64,000 nt of DNA, from NCBI RefSeq assembly GCF_900182705.1, contig NZ_FXTP01000005.1:1-64000 (forward strand), read 5' to 3'. Position numbers and translations under genes: made by a program. The notes below the pieces were generated by a model. It was not told where the DNA came from. It saw only the letters and a list, made by a program, of their open reading frames with translations, and did not search any database. Shown here in pieces: positions 19,417-28,285 of this stretch. Source of the stretch: Gracilimonas mengyeensis (GTDB taxonomy: Bacteria; Bacteroidota; Rhodothermia; Balneolales; Balneolaceae). Numbering within the stretch: position 1 is the first letter of the stretch; each line of letters opens with the position of its first letter.

Positions 19417-20544
19417 TTGTACACCCTAAAAAGCACTGCATCTACAACCAAAGCTCGCCTTGGACAACTTGAAACCGCTCATGGAGTTATTGAAACTCCC
19501 ATTTTTATGCCTGTAGGCACTTTAGGAACCGTTAAGGGGGTTTCGCAGGATATTCTCAAAGAGCGCGTAAAAGCTCAGATTATTTTGGGGAACACCTACC
19601 ACCTGTATCTGCGTCCGGGTTGCGACATTATTCGCGAGGCCGGAGGATTGCACCAATTTATGAACTGGGACCGTCCCATCTTGACAGATTCGGGTGGATA
19701 TCAGGTTTTTTCACTCTCAGATAACCGCGAGCTGGATGAAGAAGGCGCGCACTTTAAAAGCCATATTGATGGCTCCAGCCATTCCTTTACCCCGGAAAAT
19801 GTGGTGGAAACGCAGCGCATCCTGGGCTCCGACATCATGATGCTGCTGGATGAATGCCCACCATACCCCAGCTCCCATGAGTACGCCAAAAACTCAATGG
19901 AACTCACCCACCGGTGGGCCAAGCGCGGACGAAAAGCTTTTCTTGAAACCGAGCCACTTTACGGACACAAACAAGCGCAATTCGGGATTGTGCAGGGAGG
20001 AACCTATAAAGACCTGCGCATTGAATCGGCAAAGTTTATGGCCGATCAGGATTTTGAAGGCATTGCCATCGGGGGCTTGAGCGTGGGCGAGCCTACCGAA
20101 CTGCTCTACGAATTTACCGATCTAAACACTGACTACCTCCCTAAAGACAAAGCCAGATACCTAATGGGCGTGGGAACTCCAGCCAACCTGTTGCACGGGG
20201 TCGCGCGAGGTGTTGACATGTTTGATTGCGTGATGCCCACCCGTAATGCCCGCAACGGATCCATTTTTACCCGTCATGGCAAAGTGAACATCCGAAATGC
20301 ACAGTGGAAAGAGCATCATGAGCTCCTGGATCCTGATTTCCCCAGTGACCTGTGCAGCAAATACACCATGGCTTATGTGCATCACCTGATCCGCAACAAT
20401 GAAATTTTTGGGCTGGTGCTGGCTTCCATCCATAACCTGACTTTTTATTTATGGTTGATGGATGAAGTGCGCCGCCGCATTGCGGATGATACTTTTGGAG
20501 ACTGGTACGAGGGCATGGCCGAAAAGCTGGATGAGAAGCTTTAA
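19417..20544 (+). CDS. tgt: Queuine tRNA-ribosyltransferase (Tgt), zinc site altered
   Basis: Tgt exchanges guanine 34 for preQ1 in tRNAs with GUN anticodons. The 375-aa protein shows TDSGGYQVFSL (Asp91), GGLSVGE and FDCVMPTR (nucleophile Asp270). The usual zinc cysteines CxCxxC become Phe308, Ser310 and Cys313, while the His ligand position (SIHNL, His339) is kept, so two of three Zn cysteines are lost; from memory this occurs in Bacteroidota Tgt. The start is TTG 19417: the frame begins there and the N terminus aligns with the family, with no suitable ATG before the conserved core. The gene is divergent from the sugar-transferase gene. Confidence 0.93.
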   Translation: MYTLKSTASTTKARLGQLETAHGVIETPIFMPVGTLGTVKGVSQDILKERVKAQIILGNTYHLYLRPGCDIIREAGGLHQFMNWDRPILTDSGGYQVFSLSDNRELDEEGAHFKSHIDGSSHSFTPENVVETQRILGSDIMMLLDECPPYPSSHEYAKNSMELTHRWAKRGRKAFLETEPLYGHKQAQFGIVQGGTYKDLRIESAKFMADQDFEGIAIGGLSVGEPTELLYEFTDLNTDYLPKDKARYLMGVGTPANLLHGVARGVDMFDCVMPTRNARNGSIFTRHGKVNIRNAQWKEHHELLDPDFPSDLCSKYTMAYVHHLIRNNEIFGLVLASIHNLTFYLWLMDEVRRRIADDTFGDWYEGMAEKLDEKL

Positions 20545-21007
20545 GCTGCGTTCGATTGATAAGCCACCCTGCCCTGAAAGTGCAGGGGTTTAGTTTAGGA
20601 CTGAAGGTCGCTGTATCCTATCCACACGGTCATCCCCGAGGATACCTCCGAAGGATCTTGCATTTTGCAGAGCATCCGAACATCATTCCTAAACCACTAT
20701 TTCCAGTGATTCTTAGGGCATTTACTTTGGCCAGTTGGTAATCATTTTCTGGCTAAGGTTCTTCGGGAGTACCCTCTGAATGACCTCATAATTTTAGCTC
20801 AGATTTCTTCGGAATACTAAAGTGCAGGGTTCTAAACCCAAGACTGGGACCAATAAACTATTTCCTGATAAGTCTGATTACTCATCCCCCGTGAGACCGA
20901 AATCGAATTGTATTAGTTCTGCTACTGATTTATTGGCGACAATAAGATTCCTGCCTTCGCAGGAATGACTAGTGTAGGCTTTTGTGGGTATTTTACACGA
21001 ACTCAGC
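20545..21007 (+). other. Intergenic region with hairpins
   Basis: This 463-base gap follows tgt. A weak stem CCCTGC/GCAGGG at 20567-20587 with a T-rich run after it may end tgt transcription. A perfect 8-bp hairpin ATTCCTGC-CTTC-GCAGGAAT occurs at 20947-20966; this palindrome type is common as dispersed repeats. No convincing ORF or RNA gene was seen. Confidence 0.45.
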
Positions 21008-21574
21008 TTAATTCAGTGATACTTCCTGCCAGTGGAGATCATTTTGCACAAAGGTTGAAAAAAGCAGCACGTTTTGTGCCTGCCAGTAATTTCGTATCCC
21101 CTGCATTGGATCCTGGTACGAAAAGGAGCGGGTGCTATCCCCGTTAAACACCTCAAAGCTATACACGCGCCGGGGTAACTGACCTGAGTTGGGAGCCCAG
21201 CCTTCTATTTGGTGCTGCGGTGGAATTTCATAGATATCTAAAAAATCTACAAAGGCATCAAAATCATTCCAGGTGCTGTCATTGGCGGAGACATACTTGT
21301 TTTTGATTACTTTTTCATCGTTCTCATTTAGGGTGTAGAGGGTAAGACTCCCCGTCCAAACCGTGTCACTTTTTTCAAATTCAAAATACACCGCTTCATT
21401 GATGTTCAGGGAAATGCGTTCATCGGGTTGACCGGGGACTGGAGTACTTTCCGATGTTTTTTTGGGCTGAGATGAGGCACAGGAAACCGTCCATCCCACA
21501 CAAACCATCAACCCAAATAAAAAAAACAGGCGTCGTATATCGAACATTTTTGGTAACGGGGAAAGATCAAACAT
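21008..21574 (-). CDS. Putative lipoprotein of unknown function
   Basis: A 188-aa exported protein. A second in-frame ATG ten codons in (MFDIRRLFFLFG) gives a better signal peptide, ending at a probable lipobox TVSC with Cys near residue 32, so it is likely lipid-anchored to the envelope. The mature part has alternating beta-like segments (AVYFEFEKSDTVWTGSLTLY) and no recognised domain. The 21574 start overlaps the HsdR-N gene by eight bases; a 21547 start would not. I do not recognise the family. Confidence 0.6.
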   Translation of the reverse strand: MFDLSPLPKMFDIRRLFFLFGLMVCVGWTVSCASSQPKKTSESTPVPGQPDERISLNINEAVYFEFEKSDTVWTGSLTLYTLNENDEKVIKNKYVSANDSTWNDFDAFVDFLDIYEIPPQHQIEGWAPNSGQLPRRVYSFEVFNGDSTRSFSYQDPMQGIRNYWQAQNVLLFSTFVQNDLHWQEVSLN

Positions 21575-22511
21575 AATTCAAGAGTAGTTTTTGGATTGAT
21601 TGTGCCAATTCAGCAGCCTGCATGTTTGTACTGAAGTCTGCTTCTTTTTTCAGATCAATGGTTTGAACACCTTTGGAAGAATGAACTTCCGCGTTGGGAT
21701 GTTCGGCCTTAGTTAACAAATCGAGTGAAGCCGATACAAATGCGGTATTCGCCCCTCCCTGGTTTAAGACGCCGTTAATATGTGTAGCTCCATATGGATT
21801 TGCTGAAAAAGTCAGGGCTATTTTTGCCTGCTTTTCAAAAGCAAAAATTCGGTAGTAATGTTCCAGAGCCAATTCTGGTGAAAAACCGTCGAACGCCAGG
21901 TATTTAACCGGCTGGTGCGCATCGCCAAACATTTGGATGCAGTTCTTAACGGCGAACTTCCTTATTTCCGGTTGTAATTTTTCTCCTAAAAATACACGCT
22001 GCTGCCAGTAGTTAAAATCACAGTGCGGCTGTTTTTGTTCCTGAAAAGACGTGGGCACTTCAGGCATTGGAGTAGCTTTTTTGTCTTGATTCTGAAACCA
22101 AAAGTCGAACGTGCCGTTGCTTACCAGCAAATAAGGAGCTCCAACCTCTTGGTTATACCGGGCAATCTGGACGGCTGCTTTTTCATCCAGCTTGATATCG
22201 GGCGCTTTGCATTCTGCCAGCAGCAGCGGTTCAAAATTTTTATTGTAGCAAATCAAATCAGTCCGCGAAGTGTTGGCTGTGCTCTCTAACTTTACGGGAC
22301 TTTCAAAAGCGATGCGGTGAGCAGAAACTTCACTTTTCCGGGTTAGATAATCTACTAAAGCCAATCGTACCCGCTCTTCCGGCCGGTTTACAAATGCTTT
22401 TTTTAGAATTGGATTCCACAGCTTCTTTTTGCCTTGTTCAAACCGAAATTGTGGATACTGAGCGAGTGCTTTACTAAGCAATTTCTTTTGGTTGATGTTT
22501 GTTGGCTGCAA
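21567..22511 (-). CDS. Orphan type I restriction HsdR N-terminal domain protein
   Basis: A 314-aa protein whose N-terminal half matches the HsdR_N_2 nuclease fold: NRPEERVRLALVDYL, then TDLICY and LLLAECKAPDIKL, giving the PD-(D/E)xK pattern Asp...Glu-x-Lys. Full HsdR has a helicase; this one has none and no hsdM or hsdS nearby. Similar stand-alone proteins are widespread in Bacteroidota and are not clearly restriction enzymes. The last ~150 residues are an unrecognised extension. Function is unknown; a DNA-repair or nuclease role is possible. Confidence 0.75.
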   Translation of the reverse strand: MQPTNINQKKLLSKALAQYPQFRFEQGKKKLWNPILKKAFVNRPEERVRLALVDYLTRKSEVSAHRIAFESPVKLESTANTSRTDLICYNKNFEPLLLAECKAPDIKLDEKAAVQIARYNQEVGAPYLLVSNGTFDFWFQNQDKKATPMPEVPTSFQEQKQPHCDFNYWQQRVFLGEKLQPEIRKFAVKNCIQMFGDAHQPVKYLAFDGFSPELALEHYYRIFAFEKQAKIALTFSANPYGATHINGVLNQGGANTAFVSASLDLLTKAEHPNAEVHSSKGVQTIDLKKEADFSTNMQAAELAQSIQKLLLNYV

Positions 22512-22619
22512 CAGTTTAAAAGTACGGTATGTAGCAAAAAAGCCCTAATAGAATAGGTTAACAATTTGGCCCTATTAACTAAGGTGAGTTCGAGATAAGA
22601 ATGATGTAAAAATAGGCTG

Positions 22620-22760
22620 GTCATCGCGAGGAGCCCACTTTTTTGGAATTAGCTGTTTTTTCTTCCGACGAAGCGATCTCCCGAACAAAGCTCAGAGGCA
22701 TTATCCAGGAGATTGCCACGGTATTTGCTCCCCTTCGGTCGCTGAATACCTCGCAATGAC
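22620..22760. repeat. Dispersed inverted-repeat element (GTCATTGCGAGG type)
   Basis: A 141-base intergenic element bounded by GTCATCGCGAGG (22620-22631) and CCTCGCAATGAC (22749-22760), inverted repeats with one mismatch. Inside, GAAGCGATCTCC and GGAGATTGCCACG form a second, imperfect inverted pair. Ends of the type GTCATTGCGAGG are a known kind of dispersed bacterial intergenic repeat. It lies between the sixA and HsdR-N genes. No ORF is present. Confidence 0.65.
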
Positions 22761-22835
22761 GAGTTTTATATCGAACTGACGTTAACTAAATCACCCTATA
22801 CTAAAAGTAGCCCCGGGCTGGGACAAGTTAGTCTG

Positions 22836-23354
22836 CTACCATTCTTTCTGCAACTTCCTGGCTACTTTTGGAATCATCATCCATTTAAGCTGGCAACTGC
22901 CCTGCGATATTGCCGACCAGCTATCGGCAAAACTTTGCAGGCAAACCAGGGCGGCCGTTGGCATTCGTATGGCTGCCCGTGCGCCACCGTCGCAAAGCCT
23001 GGTGGCAGTGCTTTCCATCAATGGATTATGCCCCACCAACATCACCCGCTCAATATCGTCATCTGCCTCACGGATCGCATCGAGATAATCTTCCCCGCCC
23101 CCATAATACAGGTTGCTATTCCAGAGTATCTTATCACCAATCTGAGCGCTTTCACTTACTAACTCAGCCGTTTGGCGTGCCCTTTCGGCCGTTGAGGAAA
23201 TAATGATAGCCGGTTTGTAGCCGGCTGCCCGAATAAATTTTCCCATCACTGGCGCATCATCCTGCCCTCTCTGTGCCAAAGGGCGATCAAAATCTTCCAA
23301 GCCCGGGTTTTCCCAGCTTGATTTAGCATGGCGCATCAAAAGTATTTGTTTCAC
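22836..23354 (-). CDS. SixA-like histidine phosphatase
   Basis: A 172-aa histidine phosphatase superfamily enzyme, likely a phosphohistidine phosphatase acting on signalling proteins. The catalytic RHG-type motif is LMRHAKSSW (phosphohistidine His9), with the SixA features EDFDRPLAQRGQ, ERARQTAELV and the second catalytic VMLVGHNP. It has no signal peptide. It is upstream of the repeat element and downstream of brkB on the same strand. Substrates could be HPt domains or small metabolites. Confidence 0.82.
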   Translation of the reverse strand: MKQILLMRHAKSSWENPGLEDFDRPLAQRGQDDAPVMGKFIRAAGYKPAIIISSTAERARQTAELVSESAQIGDKILWNSNLYYGGGEDYLDAIREADDDIERVMLVGHNPLMESTATRLCDGGARAAIRMPTAALVCLQSFADSWSAISQGSCQLKWMMIPKVARKLQKEW

Positions 23355-23385
23355 TATCCTTTCCCTCTACAATTGTTCATGTTAT

Positions 23386-24270
23386 TTAAAAATCTACCAT
23401 TTTTATTCGTTTGGCATATTTCCCAGCTCTGATCTCTCCTTCCCAGCGTTCTGCCAATACCTTCACCAATTCCATCCCAAAAAAGAGAAAACTGCTGGAA
23501 TAGTATACCCATAACATCAAAATAATAACAGAAGAAGAAGCACCGGTAAGATCGTTTAAGGCACTATTTCCTATTAACAAGCCAACTACAAATTTCCCGA
23601 TTACCAGCATCAATGTAGTGACAAAACTGCCCACTACCAACGGGCGCCTTTTTAATTTCACATCCGGGAGAATGGCAAACATCAACAACAAGGCAAAATA
23701 GATGATGAGCAGGCTTAATAAGTTGCTACCCAAGCCTGCATAAATAATCTCAATGGCATTCACGCGCTCAGCAAGTAGTGTTAGCAGCGAATCAAGAACG
23801 AGCGAGAGTACCATTACGGCACCAAGCAACAATATCATTCCAAAGGAAATCACACGATCCAGCAAAACTTTTAGAAAGCCGGTTTCGGGGCGTACCGTAA
23901 CTTTGAATATCTGGTTGAAGGAATCCTTGAATTGAACGAAGACCGTAGTGGCTGAAAAAATCAGAAAGAATACACTTATTGCAAGATACAGCACATTTTT
24001 GTTGTTGGTGTTGATGGTTTCTACCAGCATAAGCATGGCCCGGCTGCCTTCTTGCCCAAATGATTCATCCAAAAAACCGGAGAGAGAGGAAAGCACTTGT
24101 TCGTTACCCACAAAAAAGCCTGCAGCAAATACCGTAATGATGACAATAGGAGCCAACGAAAATAATGTGTAAAACGAAACAGCCGCACTATACTGAAAAC
24201 ACCGGTCTTCAATAAATTCATTTACCGTCTTGGTGATTATTTTTGCAACACTCTTAAAAAGTCTGATCAT
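23386..24270 (-). CDS. YihY/BrkB family membrane protein
   Basis: A 294-aa inner-membrane protein with about six helices. The conserved RCFQYSAAVSFYTLFSLAP segment near the N terminus and LMLWVYYSSSFLFFGMEL near the C terminus mark the YihY/virulence factor BrkB family. A proposed transport role is unproven for most members, including this one. It precedes sixA by 31 bases on the same strand; divergent from the DUF4153 gene. Confidence 0.85.
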   Translation of the reverse strand: MIRLFKSVAKIITKTVNEFIEDRCFQYSAAVSFYTLFSLAPIVIITVFAAGFFVGNEQVLSSLSGFLDESFGQEGSRAMLMLVETINTNNKNVLYLAISVFFLIFSATTVFVQFKDSFNQIFKVTVRPETGFLKVLLDRVISFGMILLLGAVMVLSLVLDSLLTLLAERVNAIEIIYAGLGSNLLSLLIIYFALLLMFAILPDVKLKRRPLVVGSFVTTLMLVIGKFVVGLLIGNSALNDLTGASSSVIILMLWVYYSSSFLFFGMELVKVLAERWEGEIRAGKYAKRIKMVDF

Positions 24271-24463
24271 TGAAGTAATCTTGTGATCCTGATACTGATA
24301 ATTTTGAATCTATCTTTTGGTACTAACTACAACTAAATTTATGCCTGACATCATTTCGAATAATAGCAATACTTGCTCAAACGTATATATAATGCTTTTT
24401 AAATAACGATATTCCAATAACAGATAACATGTCGTTTTCATCCCTTTACTACCCGGTAGTGCT

Positions 24464-26311
24464 ATGAAGATCCGTTTTCCATCTCTTTCTGATTTTTTGA
24501 TCCGCAGTCATCAAACCGTAAAACGCTTTCCTTTTGTGCTTGCGGCAGCCATCATTGGCTCTTTTTCGGTAGTCTGGCTTATCGATATACAAGAAGGAGC
24601 TGCAGAGTTCCAGCATTTAATGCGCCTGGGATGGGTAAGTGCCTTAAGTATCCCCTCATTTTTAGCCGCTGCTATCTTTGCCGAAAGCCGAAACTGGTCC
24701 TTGCTCCGAAGTGTGCTTTTAAAATCCGCGCTATCGGCCTTACTGATATTCTACTACTTGCAGCTTCCTTCCGATTTCCCGCAGGAAAACTCCCAGCCCT
24801 TATACCGGTTCTTACTTTTTGCCATCGCGGCCCATCTTTTGGTTTCTTTCTCCCCCTATTTTAATCCCACCAACAAAGACAACCATTCATTTTGGGCTTA
24901 TAACAAGAGCTTATTTTTACGGATCATCATGTCGGGTTTATACACCATGGTGCTTTTTGCCGGCTTGGCCATCGCCCTTCTATCCATTGAAAACCTGTTG
25001 GAGTTTGAATTGGATAGCAAGCGATACGGCCAGCTGTTTGTAATGCTGATTGGGATTTTCAATACCTGGTTCTTCTTGGCCGGTGTTCCCAAACCACTTC
25101 AACTAACAAAGAAAGAGCGAGCCTATCCCAGCGGACTAAAAGTATTTGTGCAATACATTCTAATTCCCCTGGTGGTTATTTACATCCTGATTTTATATCT
25201 CTACACGGGAAAAATAATCCTGCAATGGGCCTGGCCCGATGGCTGGGTAGCCAACCTGGTACTGAGTTTTTCTATTGCCGGAATATTAGCCTTACTTCTG
25301 CTCTACCCGATCCGAGACCAGGACAAAAACCGGTGGATTCACTTATTTTCTAAAGGATATTATTTAGCCCTGATTCCCCTTATCATACTGCTAATCCTTT
25401 CCATTTGGGTGCGAATTGATGAGTATGGAGTCACCGTGAACCGTTATTTCGTGGCCACGCTGGCTGTATGGCTCACCGGCCATGTGCTGTATTTTTTATG
25501 GAAACAAGAAGTCCAGATCAAAGTCATTCCCATATCATTGTGTGTAGTAGCACTGATCGTTTCATTTGGTCCCTGGGGAGCTTTCCAGGTATCCGAACGC
25601 AGCCAGCTGAACCGTTTTGAGCATCTGCTGCAGACACACGAAATGCTATCGCCACAAAATACCGTCATCCCCAGCCAAACCGCATTACCCCTGGATGACC
25701 GCAAGCAATTCAGCTCCATTGTGCGGTATCTGTTGGAATTGGAAGGCCCCGAAACTTTGCAGCCCTACTTTGAGGAAAACCTGACTAAAGTTTTAGAACA
25801 GCAACCTGACAGTACCAGTTATGATCCCAGCGACAGCAGAAAAATCACCAAACTAATGGGAATTGAATATGCATCGGAGTGGGAACAACCCAATACCCGA
25901 AATCCTGAGGATACTAACTTCCGGTTTTCCCTGGAGGAGAACACAAGCATCCCGGTAACCGGTTATCAGTATTATCTGGGGACCTTTCACTTTGGGGATC
26001 AAAAAAACGAACCGATTCAGGTTTCACTGAGTGATGGGTCTACTTGGAATATCAGATATAATGAAAACTCTCAAAGCCTCTCCTTGTATTCCACCGCAAC
26101 TACTGAGCCGGATTCGATTAGCCTGAACTTACTTCCATTAATTGAGCGCCTCCAAAGCTACGAAACCACTCTAATACCGCTAGAAACCATGACCCTTGAG
26201 AGCCACAATGAGTCGCTTAGAATAAAGGCCGTGATACAAACTCTAAATGGGAGTTCAGATCCGGAGGTAAGAGTGAATTTTATCACCGTTGCGCTTTTTG
26301 CTGATTTGTAA
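24464..26311 (+). CDS. DUF4153 membrane protein
   Basis: A 615-aa protein with a polytopic N-terminal part of about twelve helices (to about residue 375) and a C-terminal, probably extracytoplasmic, domain of some 240 residues rich in Ser/Thr/Pro and beta-type sequence. The helical part fits the DUF4153 family of Bacteroidota. Function is unknown. It is a single gene, starting at ATG 24464 with no strong ribosome binding site and ending before a terminator that serves the convergent DUF7282 lipoprotein gene. Confidence 0.75.
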   Translation: MKIRFPSLSDFLIRSHQTVKRFPFVLAAAIIGSFSVVWLIDIQEGAAEFQHLMRLGWVSALSIPSFLAAAIFAESRNWSLLRSVLLKSALSALLIFYYLQLPSDFPQENSQPLYRFLLFAIAAHLLVSFSPYFNPTNKDNHSFWAYNKSLFLRIIMSGLYTMVLFAGLAIALLSIENLLEFELDSKRYGQLFVMLIGIFNTWFFLAGVPKPLQLTKKERAYPSGLKVFVQYILIPLVVIYILILYLYTGKIILQWAWPDGWVANLVLSFSIAGILALLLLYPIRDQDKNRWIHLFSKGYYLALIPLIILLILSIWVRIDEYGVTVNRYFVATLAVWLTGHVLYFLWKQEVQIKVIPISLCVVALIVSFGPWGAFQVSERSQLNRFEHLLQTHEMLSPQNTVIPSQTALPLDDRKQFSSIVRYLLELEGPETLQPYFEENLTKVLEQQPDSTSYDPSDSRKITKLMGIEYASEWEQPNTRNPEDTNFRFSLEENTSIPVTGYQYYLGTFHFGDQKNEPIQVSLSDGSTWNIRYNENSQSLSLYSTATTEPDSISLNLLPLIERLQSYETTLIPLETMTLESHNESLRIKAVIQTLNGSSDPEVRVNFITVALFADL

Positions 26312-26359
26312 TGAGATATTTTAGAATGCAAATCATCATCGCATAGAATTCATAAACAT

Positions 26360-26389
26360 AAAAAAGGCCACCGGAAACCCGGCAGCCTT
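26360..26389 (-). terminator. Rho-independent terminator of the DUF7282 lipoprotein gene
   Basis: Read on the minus strand, AAGGC-TG-CCGG, loop GTTT and CCGG-TG-GCCTT form a hairpin with a TG/TG internal loop, followed by a T run. It lies 30 bases past the stop of the 26419-27930 gene and could work in both directions with the convergent gene. Confidence 0.85.
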
Positions 26390-26418
26390 CTGAGCTATCA
26401 ACCTAACAACGATGTATA

Positions 26419-27930
26419 TTACTGAATGGTAAATTGTACCATTACAATATCGTCGAAGGCATCAAAAACGGGGGGATCGTCTGAGCCTTCAGAACCATCG
26501 AAATCATAAGAGCCGATCGTTCCGTTGTCGATATGTAGCATAGCCCACACCTTATCGCCGGTTTCAAGCGTCTCTCCATCATTAAGTTCAATCATGAGGT
26601 CAGTATTTTGACCTGTATACACTTGTCCATGACCGATGCTTGCTGGTACTACCGGAGTATCCTCACCGGTATCGCGGTGCAGCACTACAAAACCAATCTG
26701 GCTGGTCATCGCTTCATCAATCGTGATCATGCCATTCTCAACCATTTGGTCACTTACCATTACGGAAGGTGCTGCTGAGCCGCTTACGGTAATATTGGTC
26801 ATCAGAATACCATCGGCGGTAATAACGGGTTGATCATGCGGGTTAACGCCGTCAAATTCATAGGCACCCATTTCGCCGGTATCATAATGTACCATTGGCC
26901 AGAGTTGTTCGCCGTCTTCCACTACTTCGCCTTCTGCAAAGGTAATCTCTACATCAGTATTCATTCCTTCCTGAATAGGTGCTTTTCCGATAATCTCAGG
27001 AATCTGCGGACCGTTTCCTTCCGCATTTGAACGGTGAACCACGACCCAACCATCGGTATTTGAATTCACATCTACGGTGATGGAATTGTTCTCCACTACC
27101 TGGTCTTCAGCCATTAGCGTAGAGGTATTTGGTTGTACCTCAAAGGACTCCAGTACGATGTTTCCTTCAAACATTACCGGTAGGTCTAAGCCATTTTCAC
27201 CGTCAAATTCGTAAGCACCTGTTTCGCCTGTATCATAGTGAAGCATAGGGAAGAGGTTATCTCCTGCGGATACTTCAGCATCTTCATTCAGCACAATTTC
27301 CACATTTTGGTTGGAACCTGCGGTTACAGGAGCTTTGCCAATGATCTCGGGAATTTGCGGACCGTCGTTACTGGCATTGGGCCCGTGAATTACAATCCAG
27401 CCATCTTCTGCAGCATCTACAGAAACGGTGAAGATGTTGCCTTTATTAACCTGATCCATCGCCATGATTACAGGATCGGTCTGCGTGATCATGAAAGAGG
27501 ACATCACAATTTCTTCCTCGAAGGTCACGGGGAGGTCCAGGTCGTTCTGGCCGTCAAATTCATATTCTCCGGCTGTCCCGGTATCCTCGTGGAGCATGGC
27601 CCACAACGTTTCATCGTTGGCCACGCCTTCCTCCAGCTGAATGGTTACATCGGAATTGGAACCTGCATCCACCATGGCTTTGCCAATGATCTCTGGCACT
27701 TGCGGGCCATTGACTTCAGCATTAGAGCGGTGAATAACAATCCATCCGTCTTCAGGAGACTCCACTGATGAAATGGTCACCTGATTACCATCCATGGTCC
27801 CCTGTGTATTGGTTTCCACAGTGGGCATAAACGGATCTTCGTCATCCATCGGGCTATTACTGTTTGAGCTGCAGGCTGCAAAAGTGGTTGCAACCATCGT
27901 GATCAGAAATATTTTTCTAAATAACTTCAT
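26419..27930 (-). CDS. Lipoprotein with four tandem DUF7282-like repeats
   Basis: A 503-aa exported lipoprotein. Signal peptide and lipobox TFAAC put the anchor Cys near residue 20, followed by an S/N/D-rich linker. Four tandem ~110-residue repeats follow, each with a DGWIVIH(R/G) core, (G)PQ(V/I)PEIIGKA, a D-rich loop and W(A/P)M(L/V)H.DTG..GAYEFDG; the fourth is most diverged (QIGFVVLHRDTG). This matches the DUF7282 repeat arrangement known from archaeal and bacterial surface proteins. It is likely a surface binding protein of unknown ligand. Highly acidic mature sequence (many Asp/Glu). A clear terminator follows. Confidence 0.8.
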   Translation of the reverse strand: MKLFRKIFLITMVATTFAACSSNSNSPMDDEDPFMPTVETNTQGTMDGNQVTISSVESPEDGWIVIHRSNAEVNGPQVPEIIGKAMVDAGSNSDVTIQLEEGVANDETLWAMLHEDTGTAGEYEFDGQNDLDLPVTFEEEIVMSSFMITQTDPVIMAMDQVNKGNIFTVSVDAAEDGWIVIHGPNASNDGPQIPEIIGKAPVTAGSNQNVEIVLNEDAEVSAGDNLFPMLHYDTGETGAYEFDGENGLDLPVMFEGNIVLESFEVQPNTSTLMAEDQVVENNSITVDVNSNTDGWVVVHRSNAEGNGPQIPEIIGKAPIQEGMNTDVEITFAEGEVVEDGEQLWPMVHYDTGEMGAYEFDGVNPHDQPVITADGILMTNITVSGSAAPSVMVSDQMVENGMITIDEAMTSQIGFVVLHRDTGEDTPVVPASIGHGQVYTGQNTDLMIELNDGETLETGDKVWAMLHIDNGTIGSYDFDGSEGSDDPPVFDAFDDIVMVQFTIQ

Positions 27931-28285
27931 AATGTACTACTGTTGTTTTTTTTATTTGCTGTTCAACAGTTAGTACGAAGGCTAGAGATTACCGGATGGG
28001 GAAAAATTTGGATTAATTCTGGTGGGATTTGAAATCCTAAAAAGGTTGTACGATAAAGCGAGCGACAATCCCAGATTGCACGGATTGCACTGATAGGTTT
28101 TTCAATTCCTTTGAGGTCGTGATTGATTATTTTCGATTGTTGATTGCTGATTTGTTGTCAATTCTTCTAAGGTTCTCGCGAAGTGATACCTGCGGGAAAT
28201 TATTCTGATGGTTATTTTAACACTATCAACAAAGGCCCTCTGCCCATACCAAAAAAATATCCATAATTTCAGCCTCCAGCCTGTT
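27931..28285. other. Trailer-side flank of array 1 with decayed repeats
   Basis: This region has no gene. Two decayed copies of the CRISPR repeat are visible: 28099-28128 (TTTCAATTCCT then TTGAGGTCGTGATT) and 28155-28175 (TCAATTCTTCTAAGGTTC). Copy starts are 56 bases apart, and the second is 131 bases from the degenerate repeat at 28286, about two repeat-spacer units. Confidence 0.6.
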
